Part shown: positions 1 to 43,735 of the stretch, piece after piece
How the letters are laid out: every line of letters starts with the position of its first letter
Numbering within the stretch: the first letter of the stretch is position 1
Assembly: GCA_037043235.1 (NCBI GenBank)
Contig: JAWRVZ010000463.1
Location: forward strand, 124,001 to 188,000
Source: Rhodeus uyekii
Taxonomy: Eukaryota; Chordata; Actinopteri; Cypriniformes; Acheilognathidae
Length of the DNA: 64,000 bases
Direction: 5' to 3'
Translations under genes and position numbers: made by a program
Notes under the pieces: model-generated
Databases searched by the model: none
What the model was told of the DNA's origin: nothing
The model's input: the letters and a program-made list of their open reading frames with translations, nothing else

Positions 1-495
1 AACATGTTTTTAAACAAGCATTCATATACATATAGATTTCAGTTAGAGTTTCTTTTTTTAAATCTGGGAATTTTTTAAAAGAGGCAGGAATTTTCTGCAA
101 CAATACAGAGACAAAAGGACAGATCATGACAACAAACTATTACACAGGATTATTTTGGCGCTCTACAGCGCGCCGTCCAGCCTCGTCAGTCAAATGAATC
201 TGGTTTCAATCACTGACGATACTGTCCGATAGAGCTGTATAAAGTATAAAGACATATCCCATATCTGAACTATGTCCTGATGTCAGTTTGACAGGCTGAA
301 ATCAGTTATCACCACTAACATAAGGATCTAATACTAAATTACAGTTTAAGAACTGCCTTTTGAAAAGGTTTCTTAATTGAATATGATCTTGATCAATAAA
401 TTACCCAACAATAACGTAACTAATGATATACCATTCAAATCAACTAGCATGCGGCTAACACAAACAAATGATTGACATCGGCAGCATAAACTCAC
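1..495. other. Upstream stretch, probably first intron of the minus-strand gene
   Basis: AT-rich sequence with no open frame, RNA gene or repeat that I recognise. If the exon at 496-514 is real, this is the start of its first intron, since the donor GT lies at 495-494 on the minus strand. No second exon of that gene could be identified here. Confidence 0.3.
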
Positions 496-514
496 CCATC
501 TCATCGGGTCCCAT
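496..514 (-). CDS. cep95: Candidate first coding exon of cep95 (centrosomal protein), partial
   Basis: On the minus strand an ATG at 514-512 opens MGPDEM plus one base and ends exactly at a strong splice donor (G|GTGAGT, GT at 495-494). Human CEP95 starts divergently beside DDX5, and its short N-terminus (MAGSEVE...) is of similar length and acidity. The exon sits about 640 bp from the ddx5 start and points away from it, as expected from that arrangement. CEP95 is a centrosome and spindle-pole protein. The call rests on position and a very short peptide. No further exon is visible, so it could be another divergent gene or chance. Confidence 0.35.
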
Positions 515-756
515 CGAGCAGATTTTACGCTGAAATGTAAGTAGACGGGAAAGGTAATTCACTGCGAACTGGCAAAACCTTTTCAACCGATCAAAAAAAT
601 ATTACATTTGAAGTGATGCAACAGCGGTTTAAAACCTTACCGCGCCCTAATTGGTTGAGACTCTAGTGACGTATGCGGATTTCCGTACATTTCTAAACTA
701 AAGGAAAAAAGCTGAATGTGTAAATGTGTAAATAAATATTAAATATATGTATGTGT

Positions 757-799
<43 letters not shown>

Positions 800-1157
800 G
801 GGGTGGGGGGGATTCATATCTTTATCCTTACACCCTTGTGCTACATCAGTGAAAATAGTGCCTTAAGCTGCAATTATATTTCGTACTTCGTACAGAGGAA
901 ATTCAGTATTCATATCTTGTTTCTATTAATTGTATATATTTTTGAGGATTTAACGGAAATAAAAATGAATAAATGGGTAAATAATAACTATAAACAGTGC
1001 CCCTGATGCGCATTGATATTTCGTGCACGCGATCAATCGGCATTTTAGCAGCCATTTTCTGCCTGCTTTGTCGGATTCATTTTCCAACGACAAAAAACAA
1101 AATTTAAATCAACAACTTTAATCATATATAGTCTGACTTGTCGTTACACTTTACAAT
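515..1157. promoter_or_regulatory. Putative bidirectional promoter between cep95-like exon and ddx5
   Basis: This 640-bp gap separates two divergent starts. Around 640-680 there is an ATTGG (inverted CCAAT box) next to GCGCCC and a CRE-like TGACGTA. Nearer ddx5, at about 1050, a GCAGCCATTTTC string resembles a YY1 site, a usual element in TATA-less housekeeping promoters. A TG microsatellite splits the interval. The regulatory role is inferred from position. No transcription start can be fixed from sequence alone. Confidence 0.4.
748..806. repeat. (TG)n microsatellite with G-rich tail
   Basis: TG repeats with a few ATG interruptions run into two G runs. The open frames through it are low-complexity artefacts. 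Confidence 0.9.
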
Positions 1158-33234
<32,077 letters not shown>

Positions 33235-33535
33235 AGAACAGCAACTGCTGCTATTATACGTATTCAAATAATGAAGTGACTTGGTCTTGTAAAAATTATT
33301 TTTACTTTAATTGGTTTTATTTTGCTTATGGCAGACCTGGATGTTGTGGCTCATCTAGCTGATATTATTGGGCAATTACACTGCACACATTTTACAGTTT
33401 TTGTTACATTCCTCAGTAATTTATTTTTACTAGAGGTACACTTAGATTTATTGTATGTTTAATGTTTCAATGTTTAAAAACTGACTTGAGGGTCATGTAT
33501 GGATCTTCAAATAAAGAGGGAAAAGTGAATTATAG
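33235..33535 (+). terminator. ddx5: ddx5 3' UTR and poly(A) signal
   Basis: AT-rich 3' UTR with AATAAA at 33510-33515, the first good signal after the stop. The cleavage site is probably 10-25 bp further on. Confidence 0.7.
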
Positions 33536-33720
33536 CGGTGTCTAATTTTTTCATTTTTGGTGTGGTGTGAGGTTTAAAAGGGGTATTTTGTAACTACATT
33601 TACTATATAACTTAGCTACAGAGAGTGTGATAACACTCCATTGTGTTGGTAGTTTCTGAGCATAGCAACTTAGAAAGGTGATGTTAACATGTCCCAAATA
33701 TCCTGAATTAACCATTTTTT

Positions 33721-33970
33721 TCAGGAAGAATAAAGTAGTAATAAACATCAAGAGACTTCAGAGGGCACACAGAAAACAAGAAGCATCCACATGACACAAA
33801 ATGATCAACTGACAACATGGAGAAGACACAGCTGGAAATATAAAGGTTAGGGGGAATGAGCAACAGGTGTGGGAAATCAGCCCTTGACTGGGCACAGCAC
33901 TGATTGCTCAACTCATGTGCTGAAGAAACTGACAACAGAGAAGAACCAGTGACACACCCTGACCTGTCAT
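33721..33970 (-). mobile_element. Degenerate solo LTR-like block
   Basis: On the minus strand it reads AGGTCAGGGTGTGTCACTGG... with a CTTTATATTTCC box near 33840 and TTTATTACTACTTTATT at the end, an LTR-like order. The composition resembles the solo LTR at 28548. Ends and target duplication are not clear. Confidence 0.4.
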
Positions 33971-34894
33971 AGTAATATGTTCATTCTAGAATAGTATACT
34001 TTAGAGACAGAAGTTGATATTCCTCATACAGAACGTGGGAAGGGTCAGACATAATTGGACTTGTCAGGAATATTTTATTCATGTTAAACTCACTGTGTTC
34101 TTATAAGGTGCTTAAAGTGCTTGAATTCACCTTCTCCTGCAGTAATCAGTCATTTATCCATGCTGTCCTCTCAGACTGTTGCATTCTTCTTCAGGAAGGG
34201 GCTGGAAGCCCATCACCCACTCTCTCTTCTTCTTTCTGCAGACATGTCTTTGCCTTTTCACTTATTGCTTCCACTCATAAAAGCAGAATTCCAGAAGCAT
34301 CTGAAATTTGAACACTCAAGAGACTCGCATGAATAAAATGTAACTTTCAAAACCTATAAACACAATTCTTTCAGAGCAATCAGCTCTATATCTAATTCCA
34401 CTCTTTAACCTAACTGAATCCTTTATCTAAAAAGCTCACTGGTTGACAGCAGCAGTTCCCCCATTCTGTTGTTAGTGAAGCAAGTTCTTCATTGCAGGAA
34501 AAAGCAAGCCATTTCTTCTTTACATTATGCAGCAATAATCTTCAATTATCAGAGTATAATACAATACTTCAATAATTTTCCCTATCATAAAATCAGTTAT
34601 CATTTTTCTATCTTTGCATGCCGTGTTCAAAATAATCTAGTGGTGAATAAGGTTTTCCTCAACCATCATCAAAGAATTCCCTTTTAAACTATTTTTCTCT
34701 TCATTTGGTCACCCAATCCTGCTCTCGTTCAACACTCTGCACAAGTTATTATAGTTTACACTTCCATGAATCATTTTACATGCAGCCTTGAGGGATAATG
34801 AGATGCATATCTTAAGTGTCTTCAAATATAAGATATAATATATTAAGCAGATGCATTCTTCTTAAATATTTATTCTTCTGTCCTCTTCTATATA
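33971..34894. other. Intergenic sequence, nothing recognised
   Basis: Lies between ddx5 and polg2. No coding or repeat feature could be supported. Confidence 0.3.
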
Positions 34895-35975
34895 AAGTGG
34901 AGTTCACTTAATCTCGAGTCACGGTCAATCCTATTATGTCGACGTTTTTGAAGTGGAACCGCCAAAACTCTATTGAAAAAAACTAAACTAAACTCTACAA
35001 AACTCGAACTATTTGTCTTAGTATTTTAGATTCTTTAATGTCGATTTGTTGATGTCGCCGAAATCTAATATCTCAAGCACAAAAGAGGGACAAAATTGCC
35101 ACTTCACATTTTTTTCGGGACTAATTTGCATACCTATTTCACTGTGTATGCGCCGAGTTTGCCTTGCGCATGGATCGTGGTCCTCTCACTCCACAGTTCA
35201 CTCCCTGTCGTTGATCTCGTCTGAGGGATAACACGCTGTAGCATCCCGCATGTTTTTTGTGATTTTGTGAGCAATCTTTGTGTTTGCATTGTTGGAGAAT
35301 ACAATTAAAGATTTGTATCAAGAATCGAAGGTGGTTTTTGTAATGTGGTGGTTTTACATATGCCTTTTGTTGTTAGCAAACATATACACAGTAGGCCTAA
35401 GGTGTACATTTTTTTCGATGAATGCCAATCGCGGCAACACTGTTGTGTAAGACACCAAAAACTCGAGCATGTACATTCTTATTTAATAACTCACATCATG
35501 TACATCAATAAATTTTAATTTTTCTTTCTTGCGAGGGTTGTTGTCTTTGGCGCTTTGACAGCTGGCTGCGCTTCCACTATCACTCTGACAGCTGGCGCTG
35601 ATAGGCTGACCTGTCAATCATGCAAGAAGACGTGATTGGCTGTGCTGCCATGAGGGCGGGCTCTTCTCATCTCATCAGATGATCAGCACAATGTGCTTCT
35701 TAAAAGGACATGCTGCTAAACAGCCTCAACAGTTATGGATAATTGAAGTCATGCGAGCAACATTTGAAATTCGAAATGTGATCTTACACAAAAAAGTTCA
35801 TCAATCTATGTGTTATGCCAACAAACTTTTACACAAAACCCCAAACCCGCTGGCTATATGAGTGTGCGGATTATCTGCATCTGCGGGTTATATATGGGAA
35901 AATATATGTTAATATATGTAATGTATGTTATGGTTATCTATACTTTTTTACAACCCCTGAGGCCGTCGACATAAC
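34895..35975 (+). mobile_element. Type B Tigger-like element, copy 5
   Basis: The left tip AAGTGGAGTTCACTTAATCTC follows TA, with one base changed from CAGTGG. It shares long stretches with copies 1 and 2 (AACAGTTATGGATAATTG, GATCTTACACAAAAAAGTTC). The right side ends GGCCGTCGACATAAC near 35975 without the last tip. About 1.1 kb, no transposase. Confidence 0.75.
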
Positions 35976-36413
35976 TGTATTGAGTTTTGTATAATCAATC
36001 TGTTATCTATTTATTTGTCTTTGCATGAATATAATTATATTATCACCAGACTGTAGATATTTCGTATGCCTTCTTGTAGTCTTATTGACGAAGCTGGTTC
36101 AGCAAACAAATTTATCTCTCATTCCTGTATTTGCAACTTTCATAAAAAAAAATCCTTTCTTTCACCACTTGCATGTGATTTACTTGAGTGTGTTCTCTTC
36201 ATATGTGGGTTTACATGAAACCTCAGGTCCTGATCACCCTTTTCAGCTGACACACTTTCTTTTGTTTGGACACTTTTTGTCAGATTTACACCTCAATCAC
36301 TCGATTCCAGTTCAAAATTCCTCAGATCACCAATCTTGTGTGCTCTTTTAATCAGTCACCTGTACTATAACCTCTTTTTTCCTTTTCTTTTTCTTAAAAA
36401 AAAAAGTTTTTTA

Positions 36414-36534
36414 GGAGTCGAACCAATCTCCAGGGACCTTCCCCCAGGTCTTTCGTTCACTTGTCAGTGACTCAGTCCCCCAGGCCTCCGGTTCTCCTTT
36501 TTATTATTATTATTATTTTTTTAGGAGTCGAACC
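36414..36534 (-). repeat. Duplicated block with a pol III B-box-like string
   Basis: TTTTTTTAGGAGTCGAACCA occurs at about 36407 and 36517, 110 bp apart, each followed by ATCTCCAGGGACCTTC. On the minus strand it contains GGTTCGACTCC, which fits the tRNA/SINE B-box consensus. No A box or tRNA fold is apparent, so it may be a remnant of a tRNA-derived SINE. Confidence 0.4.
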
Positions 36535-36903
36535 AATCTCCAGGGACCTTCACCTATCTGGCTATATATCTAGATAAAATAGCAAGCTAGTGCAATTCAC
36601 ACTATTGTTCTAAAGTACGTGCATTTACACATTTATGACTTTGATTAAAGTTATTTTGTTTCCCCAAACAACACACATTCTATACTGAGAAAAATTATTT
36701 AGCTTAGTTATTTGTTAGGAGTTTTCGGTTTCACGGAACAGTTTATTATTGCCTCAACAGCTCTTCTAATAATGAATGAATGACGACGGATCAGTGGTGG
36801 GTTTTTTATGCTTGCAGTCTGACAACAGTCCCACCTGCCGGTAGAAACGGATATTATTTAACAGCGGACTATTTAAACACCGACACAAAAGCTGCGTTTA
36901 GTG

Positions 36904-38082
36904 CAGTGGTTCACAAATAGTGGGGCGCGCCCGTGACCCTCGGGAACATGCTTTTTTTGCCAGGGAGTTGGTTTTCTTGGACTGAACAAGAGCAGCATAT
37001 ATGAAGTTCAGATAACCGTCCCCTCATTAGGGATGGGCATATCGATACTGCAGTATCGATATATCGATACTCACAAGATAATTATCGATATCTCCACAAA
37101 AATATCGATATTAAAATTAAATTAATAATTTCTGCATCAATTTCTGCAAAAAGTGTTTTCAATACTTCTGTTTAATGTTTGTGCTAAAACTGAACTCTCC
37201 CTGACATTTAGCTCACCCGTGTCACGTGATGACTGTGAGAAACGCGAGCAACGTGCCCTGCCCACACTACACGTCACTTTCACGGCACGCATAAACAGAA
37301 TGGCATGGCACTATGGCAAAAAGAAAGCATAGCGTGGTGTGGTGCTACTTTTCAACGGTAGAAAAAAGTATTGCGAGATGCAATATTTGTGACATGTTAT
37401 GATGTATTTTATTTAAACCATATTTTTTGTAAAATACTGTATTATTTTAAACATTTTTATTTATTTGTTGTCAAATTTACTTTTGTAATACATTTATTAA
37501 TGGCCAATATGTCTTATGTGTCATGTCAGTGTGGATGCAATTTGCCTGTAATTTGCCTTTAAGCGTAATATATATATTAAACTTTACATTTTTTGTTTTT
37601 GAAAAATCACATACACATTTAAGAAATAAGCGGTATCGGTAAAATTATACCCAAAAATATCGATATCGTATCGAATTTAAAAAGTCAGGTATCGCCCATC
37701 CCTACCCCTCATCCTTTGACATGTATGATCACACTGGTGTTCATATGTGTCACGTGATCAACCACTAAATTCACACGCGATATCTGGCACTGATCCAACA
37801 AAACAAAAAGACGCGCTCAGAGCTTGTCATTTATCACAACAATTCAGTGTTTTCAACCACATAAGATTTCTTTTAGGTTTCAACAAGTTGATCCAACAAG
37901 TTGGTGACTATTTTGAATTATTTATTATACAGAGCTTTTTGTGACTGCGGTATGTCACGTGACAAGCATGACGCGTTGCCATTGGAAACAATAAGGCGAA
38001 AGTTCCTAAATGGGGGGAGGGGGGGCGCGCGAAATTTTTACCTCTTCCTAGGGGGGCGTGACAAAATAATTGAGAAGCACTG
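36904..38082 (+). mobile_element. hAT element (outer)
   Basis: It starts CAGTGGTTCACAAATAGTGG and ends AATTGAGAAGCACTG. The flanking 8-mers are GTTTAGTG and ATTTAGTG (7 of 8). GGGGCGCGCCC and GGGGGGCGCGCG lie just inside the ends. Another hAT element is inserted within it (37028-37704). Confidence 0.75.
37028..37704 (+). mobile_element. hAT element nested in the outer hAT, with BED-finger remnant
   Basis: Ends TAGGGATGGGCATATCGATA and TATCGCCCATCCCTA, with a perfect 8-bp duplication CCCCTCAT (37020-37027 and 37705-37712). ATCGATAT-rich subterminal repeats are present. At 37314-37392 the frame AKRKHSVVWCYFSTVEK...CNIC is the start of a BED zinc finger, the N-terminal domain of hAT transposases. 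The rest of the enzyme is gone. Confidence 0.9.
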
Positions 38083-38090
38083 ATTTAGTG

Positions 38091-39150
38091 GAATGTGTAC
38101 TCTACCACAGCCAGCAAGGCAGACTGCTCGTCATTACGACAGACGAATGTTCAGTTCTTGGATAACAAAATAAATGTTATATAACCTATTTTATTTGTGA
38201 AGTGAAACATATTCTATATTCCAAAAGATTAGGGGCTTTTGACAAACATGAGGTTTTCAGCTGTGTTCTCTGTCCACCTCGGTCCAGAGACATGATCTCC
38301 AGCAACGAGGATGATATACATTTAAAATCGTTGTAATAAGGTTTCTAAAAATACTGGCAATTATACTTACTATTATATATATATATATATGTAACCCTTG
38401 TCGTCTGTGTGCTCCCCCAAAGGGCTCTGCGTTGTGTTTGGGTGATGATTCAATGAGGAGGAAACAACGATCGTTGACGTCACAGCAGTGAAGCTTATTT
38501 ATTGGGCACTTTATCTGCATCAGCTTTTCACAAGGAAAATAGAACTGTTAGTTACTAATATCAAAACTAAAATGCATATGAAATCATAAAACAAAACAAT
38601 ATAGTTTTAGCTGCCGTTATATTAAACATTAAATCAGGTGTGGGTCTCAAAAACTGGAATAATAACTTCACATCAACTTCCACATATGACAATTAATGTT
38701 GAATGCCACATGCATCCCAAATACAAAGAATAAAACTCAAAATACTTAGATAATTGTTAAATAATATACAATATAAGGAAAAATATACCACACCACATGG
38801 AAGGTAAAATCCATTAAATAATATCAGAAATACAAAACCATCTTTCACAAATAAGTGCACATATATGTTAGTTAACATCTGTAACAGCAATATATATCTT
38901 CACATAACATGGATGGCCAATATAATTAAAGAAATATAATGGATGTAACGGAGAACAGTGAAAACCATCCTTACCTTTTCACAAGGAAAATAGAACTGAA
39001 TTAAACAACAGCTCCACCCATGTGAAGAAGGGCTCACTCACACAATGAAATACACATAAAACACAGCTCCCCCCTAAGGCTGGGAGAAACATATTACATC
39101 TTGCCTACATATATATATTTTTAATTATATTTACTTTCATTATGATTATT
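38091..39150. other. Intergenic sequence with possible LTR-like repeat
   Basis: After a short (TA)n run (38377-38390) comes TGTAACCCTTG. CTTTTCACAAGGAAAATAGA occurs at about 38524 and again at 38976, 452 bp apart. An old retroelement is possible, but ends and target duplication could not be fixed. Confidence 0.3.
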
Positions 39151-39152
39151 TA

Positions 39153-39178
39153 GCACCCCCCCCCCCCCCCCCCCCCCT
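39153..39178. repeat. Poly-C tract
   Basis: About 24 consecutive Cs. Confidence 0.95.
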
Positions 39179-39452
39179 CCATACTCCAGTTCAGTAGGTG
39201 GCGGTAATGTTGCAAAAGCAGGTTTGCCAACCACCAATAAAAAATACAAGAAGAAAGGTTTCACACACGCTCATTGAATGCAGGATGAAAACTATTGCAG
39301 ACATGGCGTGAGAACAAAATTGCCCGCATCTTATGCTACATGAGTTACAAGATTGTAAGACATTTCCTTAAAATCTGCCATAGCGGTAGTCTTGTTAGCT
39401 ACTTTTTATTCATTTGTATTTTGGAAAGTTGCAGAAACTCTACTCTCTTTTA

Positions 39453-40460
39453 ATGCATTTCTGCCAACTACTAACGATTCAACCCCTTTGGAAAATGTTC
39501 CTTCACTGCAACAGAAGGCGACTACAGCTTTTAAACGAAAAGCTCCCTCGGTATCATCGGAATATATCGAACTGCATTACCCGTGATGACAGTTCTGATG
39601 AGTCCAGCCTCTTGATGCATCTTTGCGCTGAGCGTTATTACATTTCTTCTGAAGCTTTTCACTCCAGAACATGTACATATGGGCCCTTAGGAACAGAACT
39701 GAAGAAAAACATTCTTGAGCAGTGGACTTCAGCAATACGTTCTAAAGGGTATGTGTTTGGGATAAATACTTCAGTTTTAAGTAGAACGTGTGAGGATCCT
39801 GTCAGGATTGTTGACTTAAGGGATCTTAAAGAAATCCTTAACCAAAATAGTTTAAGTAAAGAAGAAGCATATCAAAAGATTCAAACACTTTTGAAAGACA
39901 GTGCGTGTGTTCGGACGAGTCTCCTGCAGGGTGAGTGCAGACCAGTCTTCACTATCCATACAGTAGGCATACCTAGTTACCATACGAATACAGTACCATA
40001 TTTCAAAGCTGTGCTTTCGCACACGTAGCACAGTCCATGCCATGGATTTAGTCATCTGGCATTTCCCCCCTCAAGGTGCTTTGCAGCAGTATATTCAGGC
40101 TTTGGAGCTTGTGAATAGGACATTGCCATTTGGATTAACAGAGATAGGTCTGTGCCATAATTTCGATAACCAGCTCAGGCATTCATCTGGTTGGTGAGTG
40201 AGGCCTAATTGTCTTATCTTTCATTTTTATCAGCCGTGTTATTTTAATGAGTGTCTGTTTTACTGGACCACTCTAATATCCAAGATGAAATGATGTGAAT
40301 GAGTAATTATTTTAATTTGCCTTTACAAGTAACCTTTTCATTAATCTCTGTAAGTTCCTTTGAGGTAACCAAATCATCTTTAGTCTGGTTCTGTTCTCCT
40401 CGGACTTCTTCACAATGGATGGACTACTGGGTTCATCAAAGACTGCAGTGGTGGAGGAAG
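39453..40460 (+). CDS. polg2: polg2, mitochondrial DNA polymerase accessory subunit, 5' part
   Basis: Three exons are visible: 39453 (or 39495)-39930, 40076-40193 and 40355-40460, with GT..AG junctions and agreeing phases (1, then 2, then 0). Matches to vertebrate POLG2 include GPLGTELKKNILEQW, RDLKEILNQNSLSKEEAYQK, YIQALELVNRTLPFGLTEIG and SLVWFCSPRTSSQWMDYWV plus RLQWWRK. POLG2 dimerises and raises processivity of the mitochondrial polymerase. It is related to class II aminoacyl-tRNA synthetases. The start is uncertain. ATG 39495 has an A at -3 and opens an Arg-rich, mitochondrial-import-like leader (MFLHCNRRRLQLLNEKLPR). POLG2 follows DDX5 on the same strand in human. The remaining exons (more than half of the protein) are not found before 64000. 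Confidence 0.88.
39495..39930 (+). CDS. polg2: polg2 exon 1
   Basis: It carries the leader and the first part of the synthetase-like fold (LCAERYYISSEAF, TYGPLGTELKKNILEQW), ending LLQ plus one base at G|GTGAGT. An ATG at 39453 is an alternative start in the same frame. Confidence 0.82.
40076..40193 (+). CDS. polg2: polg2 exon 2
   Basis: Acceptor CTCAAG|GT, donor GGTTG|GTGAGT. It encodes ALQQYIQALELVNRTLPFGL and TEIGLCHNFDNQLRHSSG. Phase 1 in, 2 out. Confidence 0.85.
40355..40460 (+). CDS. polg2: polg2 exon 3
   Basis: Acceptor CTGTAAG|TTC, donor GGAAG|GTAAAT. It encodes SFEVTKSSLVWFCSPRTSSQ and WMDYWVHQRLQWWRK, the part around the family's invariant QWWRK. Phase 2 in, 0 out. Confidence 0.87.
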
Positions 40461-40510
40461 GTAAATCATGGCAGCATAAATATGAGTGGACTGAGTACCA
40501 ACAGTTAGAG

Positions 40511-40632
40511 CAGTGGTTCTCAACTAGTTTGGCCATGGGATCCCCCCTTTTTCCATGGTCATTAAGCCGTGACCTAATTATTTTAAATATTCAATATTTT
40601 CTCAGGAATGGCTGACACACAAGTACTGTTCC
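40511..40632 (+). mobile_element. hAT MITE left end (fragment)
   Basis: CAGTGGTTCTCAACTAGTTT begins a common fish hAT MITE. No right end found nearby. Confidence 0.45.
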
Positions 40633-40639
40633 TCTTAAT

Positions 40640-40800
40640 ATTTAAAGGATAGTTCACCCCCCAAAAATGTGTAATTTATTTACCCTCAAGTTGTTCCAAA
40701 CCTGTATAAGTTTCTTTCTTCTGTTGAACACAAAAGAAGATATTGAAAATAGTTGACAGTAGCTCTCTACCATCTAGCTGTTTTACTTTACTCTTACATC
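40640..40800 (+). mobile_element. Common cyprinid interspersed repeat (MITE-like)
   Basis: AAAGGATAGTTCACCCCCCA, CCCTCAAGTTGTTCCAAACC and CTTCTGTTGAACACAAAAGA are parts of a very abundant repeat of carps and zebrafish. It is truncated here. Confidence 0.65.
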
Positions 40801-41509
40801 TGACACAAGAGTGAACAACTTTTGTTGCAACATATTTCAAAATAAAAGTCTTAGTGGGAGAAAAAAAGCATTTACAATTCAGAGGCTTTTTTTCCTGGGT
40901 CAAAAATGGCCATTGGTGGTCGTGGCAGTCAAACACGGTCATCTACACACATAGTATAAAATATCCTACCCATTTGAAAACTGACAATAAATCCAAATTG
41001 AATGCAAAGAAACCGCTTATTCTGTTTATTCGTGAAATTAAAAAATAGTCACTGTCAGGACAGATCATTAAAACAAAGTCCTTAGAGCAATTTTATGTAA
41101 AAAAAAATCACAGTCTTAAGTCACCTTTATTTATATAGCGCTTTTTACAATGCAGATCATTTCAAAGCAGAGTGACTAATTTGAAAAGTTAATGAAGTAA
41201 TGAACAACAAAGTAATGCACTACATAGCATAAGTAGTAATGCACTGCATAGAATAAGTGGCAGGTCTATCATTTTTCATTCACATGGAAAGACTTGGTAC
41301 TGGTATCATGGTACTTGGTATTATGCGGTGGCAGGTGTGACGATTGTCTTATAGATGGCGTTTTTATACTTTGTTGGTTATGATGTGAACAAACTGTAGT
41401 GTTGAGTGGATTCTTACTAACACATCTGAATGACCATTGCGTTCACACGCTCTATAGATAAATCTCTGATAGGCTACAAAGCTAAACGCTGTAGAATGAT
41501 GTTGTAAAT
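40801..41509. other. polg2 intron or intergenic sequence
   Basis: No exon found. TTTATTTATATAGCGCTTTT at about 41125 is the tail string of common fish SINE/LINE repeats. Confidence 0.4.
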
Positions 41510-42613
41510 CAGGGGTGTCAAACTCAATTGCACAGGGGGCCAAAATCCCCAAAAACTTTAGGCCGCGGGCCGAACAGGATAAACATTTATTGAAAACACT
41601 AAAACTAAACTTTTAAAACTTACCTTTTTTAAATTAGATGTGAATAAAAACAGACAGAAATATTATTCTGGAATAAATCAACTTATACCTTAAATAACTT
41701 AAAAATATAAAAATATTTTTAAAATACTTAATTTTTTTTAAAAATATATCCTGTCTAAATTATACAAGTTAGAAATAAAGTAAACAAGTAAGTAAAGTAA
41801 AAGTAAGTAAAAGTTAAAAGAACAAACATTCAAATTTCTTTACTCTTATGTCATTTTATATAAAACTTAAAAAGATTTATATATAAAAGATTTTGCTCTC
41901 CATAAAAATATATCCTGTCAAAATTATACAAATTCAAAATATGGACCTGCTGCATAACAAAACCTGGAAATCTAAATACAATTTTTGCTTTTCAGCAATA
42001 ACAAATCAAATCATTCAGTTGAATTTGCTCTTATGTCATTTGTCTCATAGTGCCGTCTTATTAAATTATTTAATTACTGCCACATTAGCTCCGCAAATGA
42101 GACACACGGGTATACCGGCAGTATGTCAGTAAACATATACCGTATTTTCCCATATAACCCATGGGTTATAGCAGATTTTACAAACTATATCATAATTTTT
42201 TTTACACGTAATAATATTTCAATATATTTGTTACATCCCTAAGGACGTAATGTTTTTTTTTTTTTTGCGCTGTATTTTCTTTCTGGCGCTTGTCCTATCA
42301 CTCTAACAGCTGGCGCTGATATGCTGTCTGACCTGTCAATCATGCAAGAAGACGTTCTGCCATGAGGGCGGGCTCTTCTCATCCGATGATCAACACCTGA
42401 ATTTCGCGCACAAGCACTGTGTACCGAGCCTGAACAGTTATGGATAATTGACAATAACAATCGCGCGGTACTAGCGCGACCGCGAAGCATCATTCGGCGA
42501 GTCAGCTGGAGCGCGGGACATCTCGCGGGCCATTAATAAAATGCTCTCGCGGGCCGGACATAATTACACGCCGGGCCGGATGTGGCCCGCGGGCCTTGAG
42601 TTTGACACCTATG
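41510..42613 (+). mobile_element. Chimeric hAT MITE carrying Tigger sequence
   Basis: It starts CAGGGGTGTCAAACTCAATT and ends GGCCTTGAGTTTGACACCTA plus TG. A perfect 8-bp duplication TTGTAAAT is at 41502-41509 and 42614-42621. Subterminal GGCCGCGGGCC blocks are typical. At about 42270-42450 it contains the type B Tigger interior (ACAGCTGGCGCTGATA, CTGTCAATCATGCAAGAAGA, AACAGTTATGGATAATTG) without Tigger ends. Confidence 0.88.
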
Positions 42614-42621
42614 TTGTAAAT

Positions 42622-43735
42622 GGAAACCTTTGACGCTCTTTTCCATTCACTTTGTTGCAATCCTTTCGTGTTTGCCTTTGTCTCTGTAGAAACCTTGTTT
42701 GATTCCTTGGTAATTAATCAGTCTTAGGTGTTCCTTGTTAACTTCTTGTTAAACAGTGTATGTATACCCCTTTGTTTCAGTCTTGATTTGTCAGTTATTA
42801 TCTTTGTGTGTTTGTAAAGCTAAAAGTGGAAAAGCTTGATGCTTGCTTTTTTTGCCAAGGAGCACGTGCTTGTGAGTTGATAAATTTAAGAGCACATTAT
42901 AAGAACTTGAGGGGTACAATGCAAATTTATCAAGTAAGTTTTACCTTAAAGGGATACAAGGAGACAATTACGAGCAATATGACATATTTGACAATACGTT
43001 TTTACCACAGTATATGGTGTTATCATGGTACTGAGTTGTTACAAAAAAATGTTGCCCTCTTAATAGGTTTAATGATTGTTATGAATCTTAACACAAATTA
43101 AGATATTTTTGATAAAATCCTAGAGCTTTCTGACCCCCCTTTAGACGGCACTAAACCACTTTCCAGGACCAGAAATGTAAATACTTTGTCAAAATAGTCC
43201 ATGTGACTACAGTGGTTCAACCTTAATGTTTAGAAGCGACAATATATTTTTGTGCTCAAAACCCCCCCAAACTTTATTCAATTTATTTTTTATTTTTTCC
43301 TTTAGATCAGCACAATTGCATAGAACATGCCTGTCTGAGTGGTATGGATATTATTTTTCGAAAGTTTGCGTGCCTGTAAATTGGCCCTGTTTCACAGACA
43401 GGGCTTGGATTAAGCCAGGATTTTCCCTTAGTTCAGTTAGGCCATTTAAGTAGCTTTTTTTTAAATATGCCTTACTGGTGTGCATCTTGAGACAAAACAA
43501 TGGCACTGATATATTTTAAGCTATGTCAGTGCAAGTTACTTTCAGTTAAAACAGCTCAAACATTTATTATAATCTGGGACAAGGCTTAAACCTTATTAAA
43601 ATTATTAAAGGTATCTTAATGTCCTTCTAGATTCTCACTCTGAATAAATTTTTTCTTTTGTAATCTTAATTTTTAAGGCCCTGTTTGGTTCAATCCCATA
43701 GATATTGAGGATTCCAATCCAACAGTAATTCTAAA
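42622..43735. other. Sequence after the third polg2 exon, no exon found
   Basis: Searched for further polg2 coding sequence without success. AT-rich, with no recognised repeat. Confidence 0.35.

Noticed and set aside
36407..36552. tRNA gene on the minus strand.
   Set aside because: A B-box string is present but there is no A box, cloverleaf or anticodon arm that I can draw.
39359..39586. Alternative polg2 start in another frame (ATA at 39380 in place of ATG, then a needed frameshift near 39580).
   Set aside because: The frame of the conserved part has its own ATGs (39453, 39495) with an Arg-rich leader, so no mutation has to be assumed.
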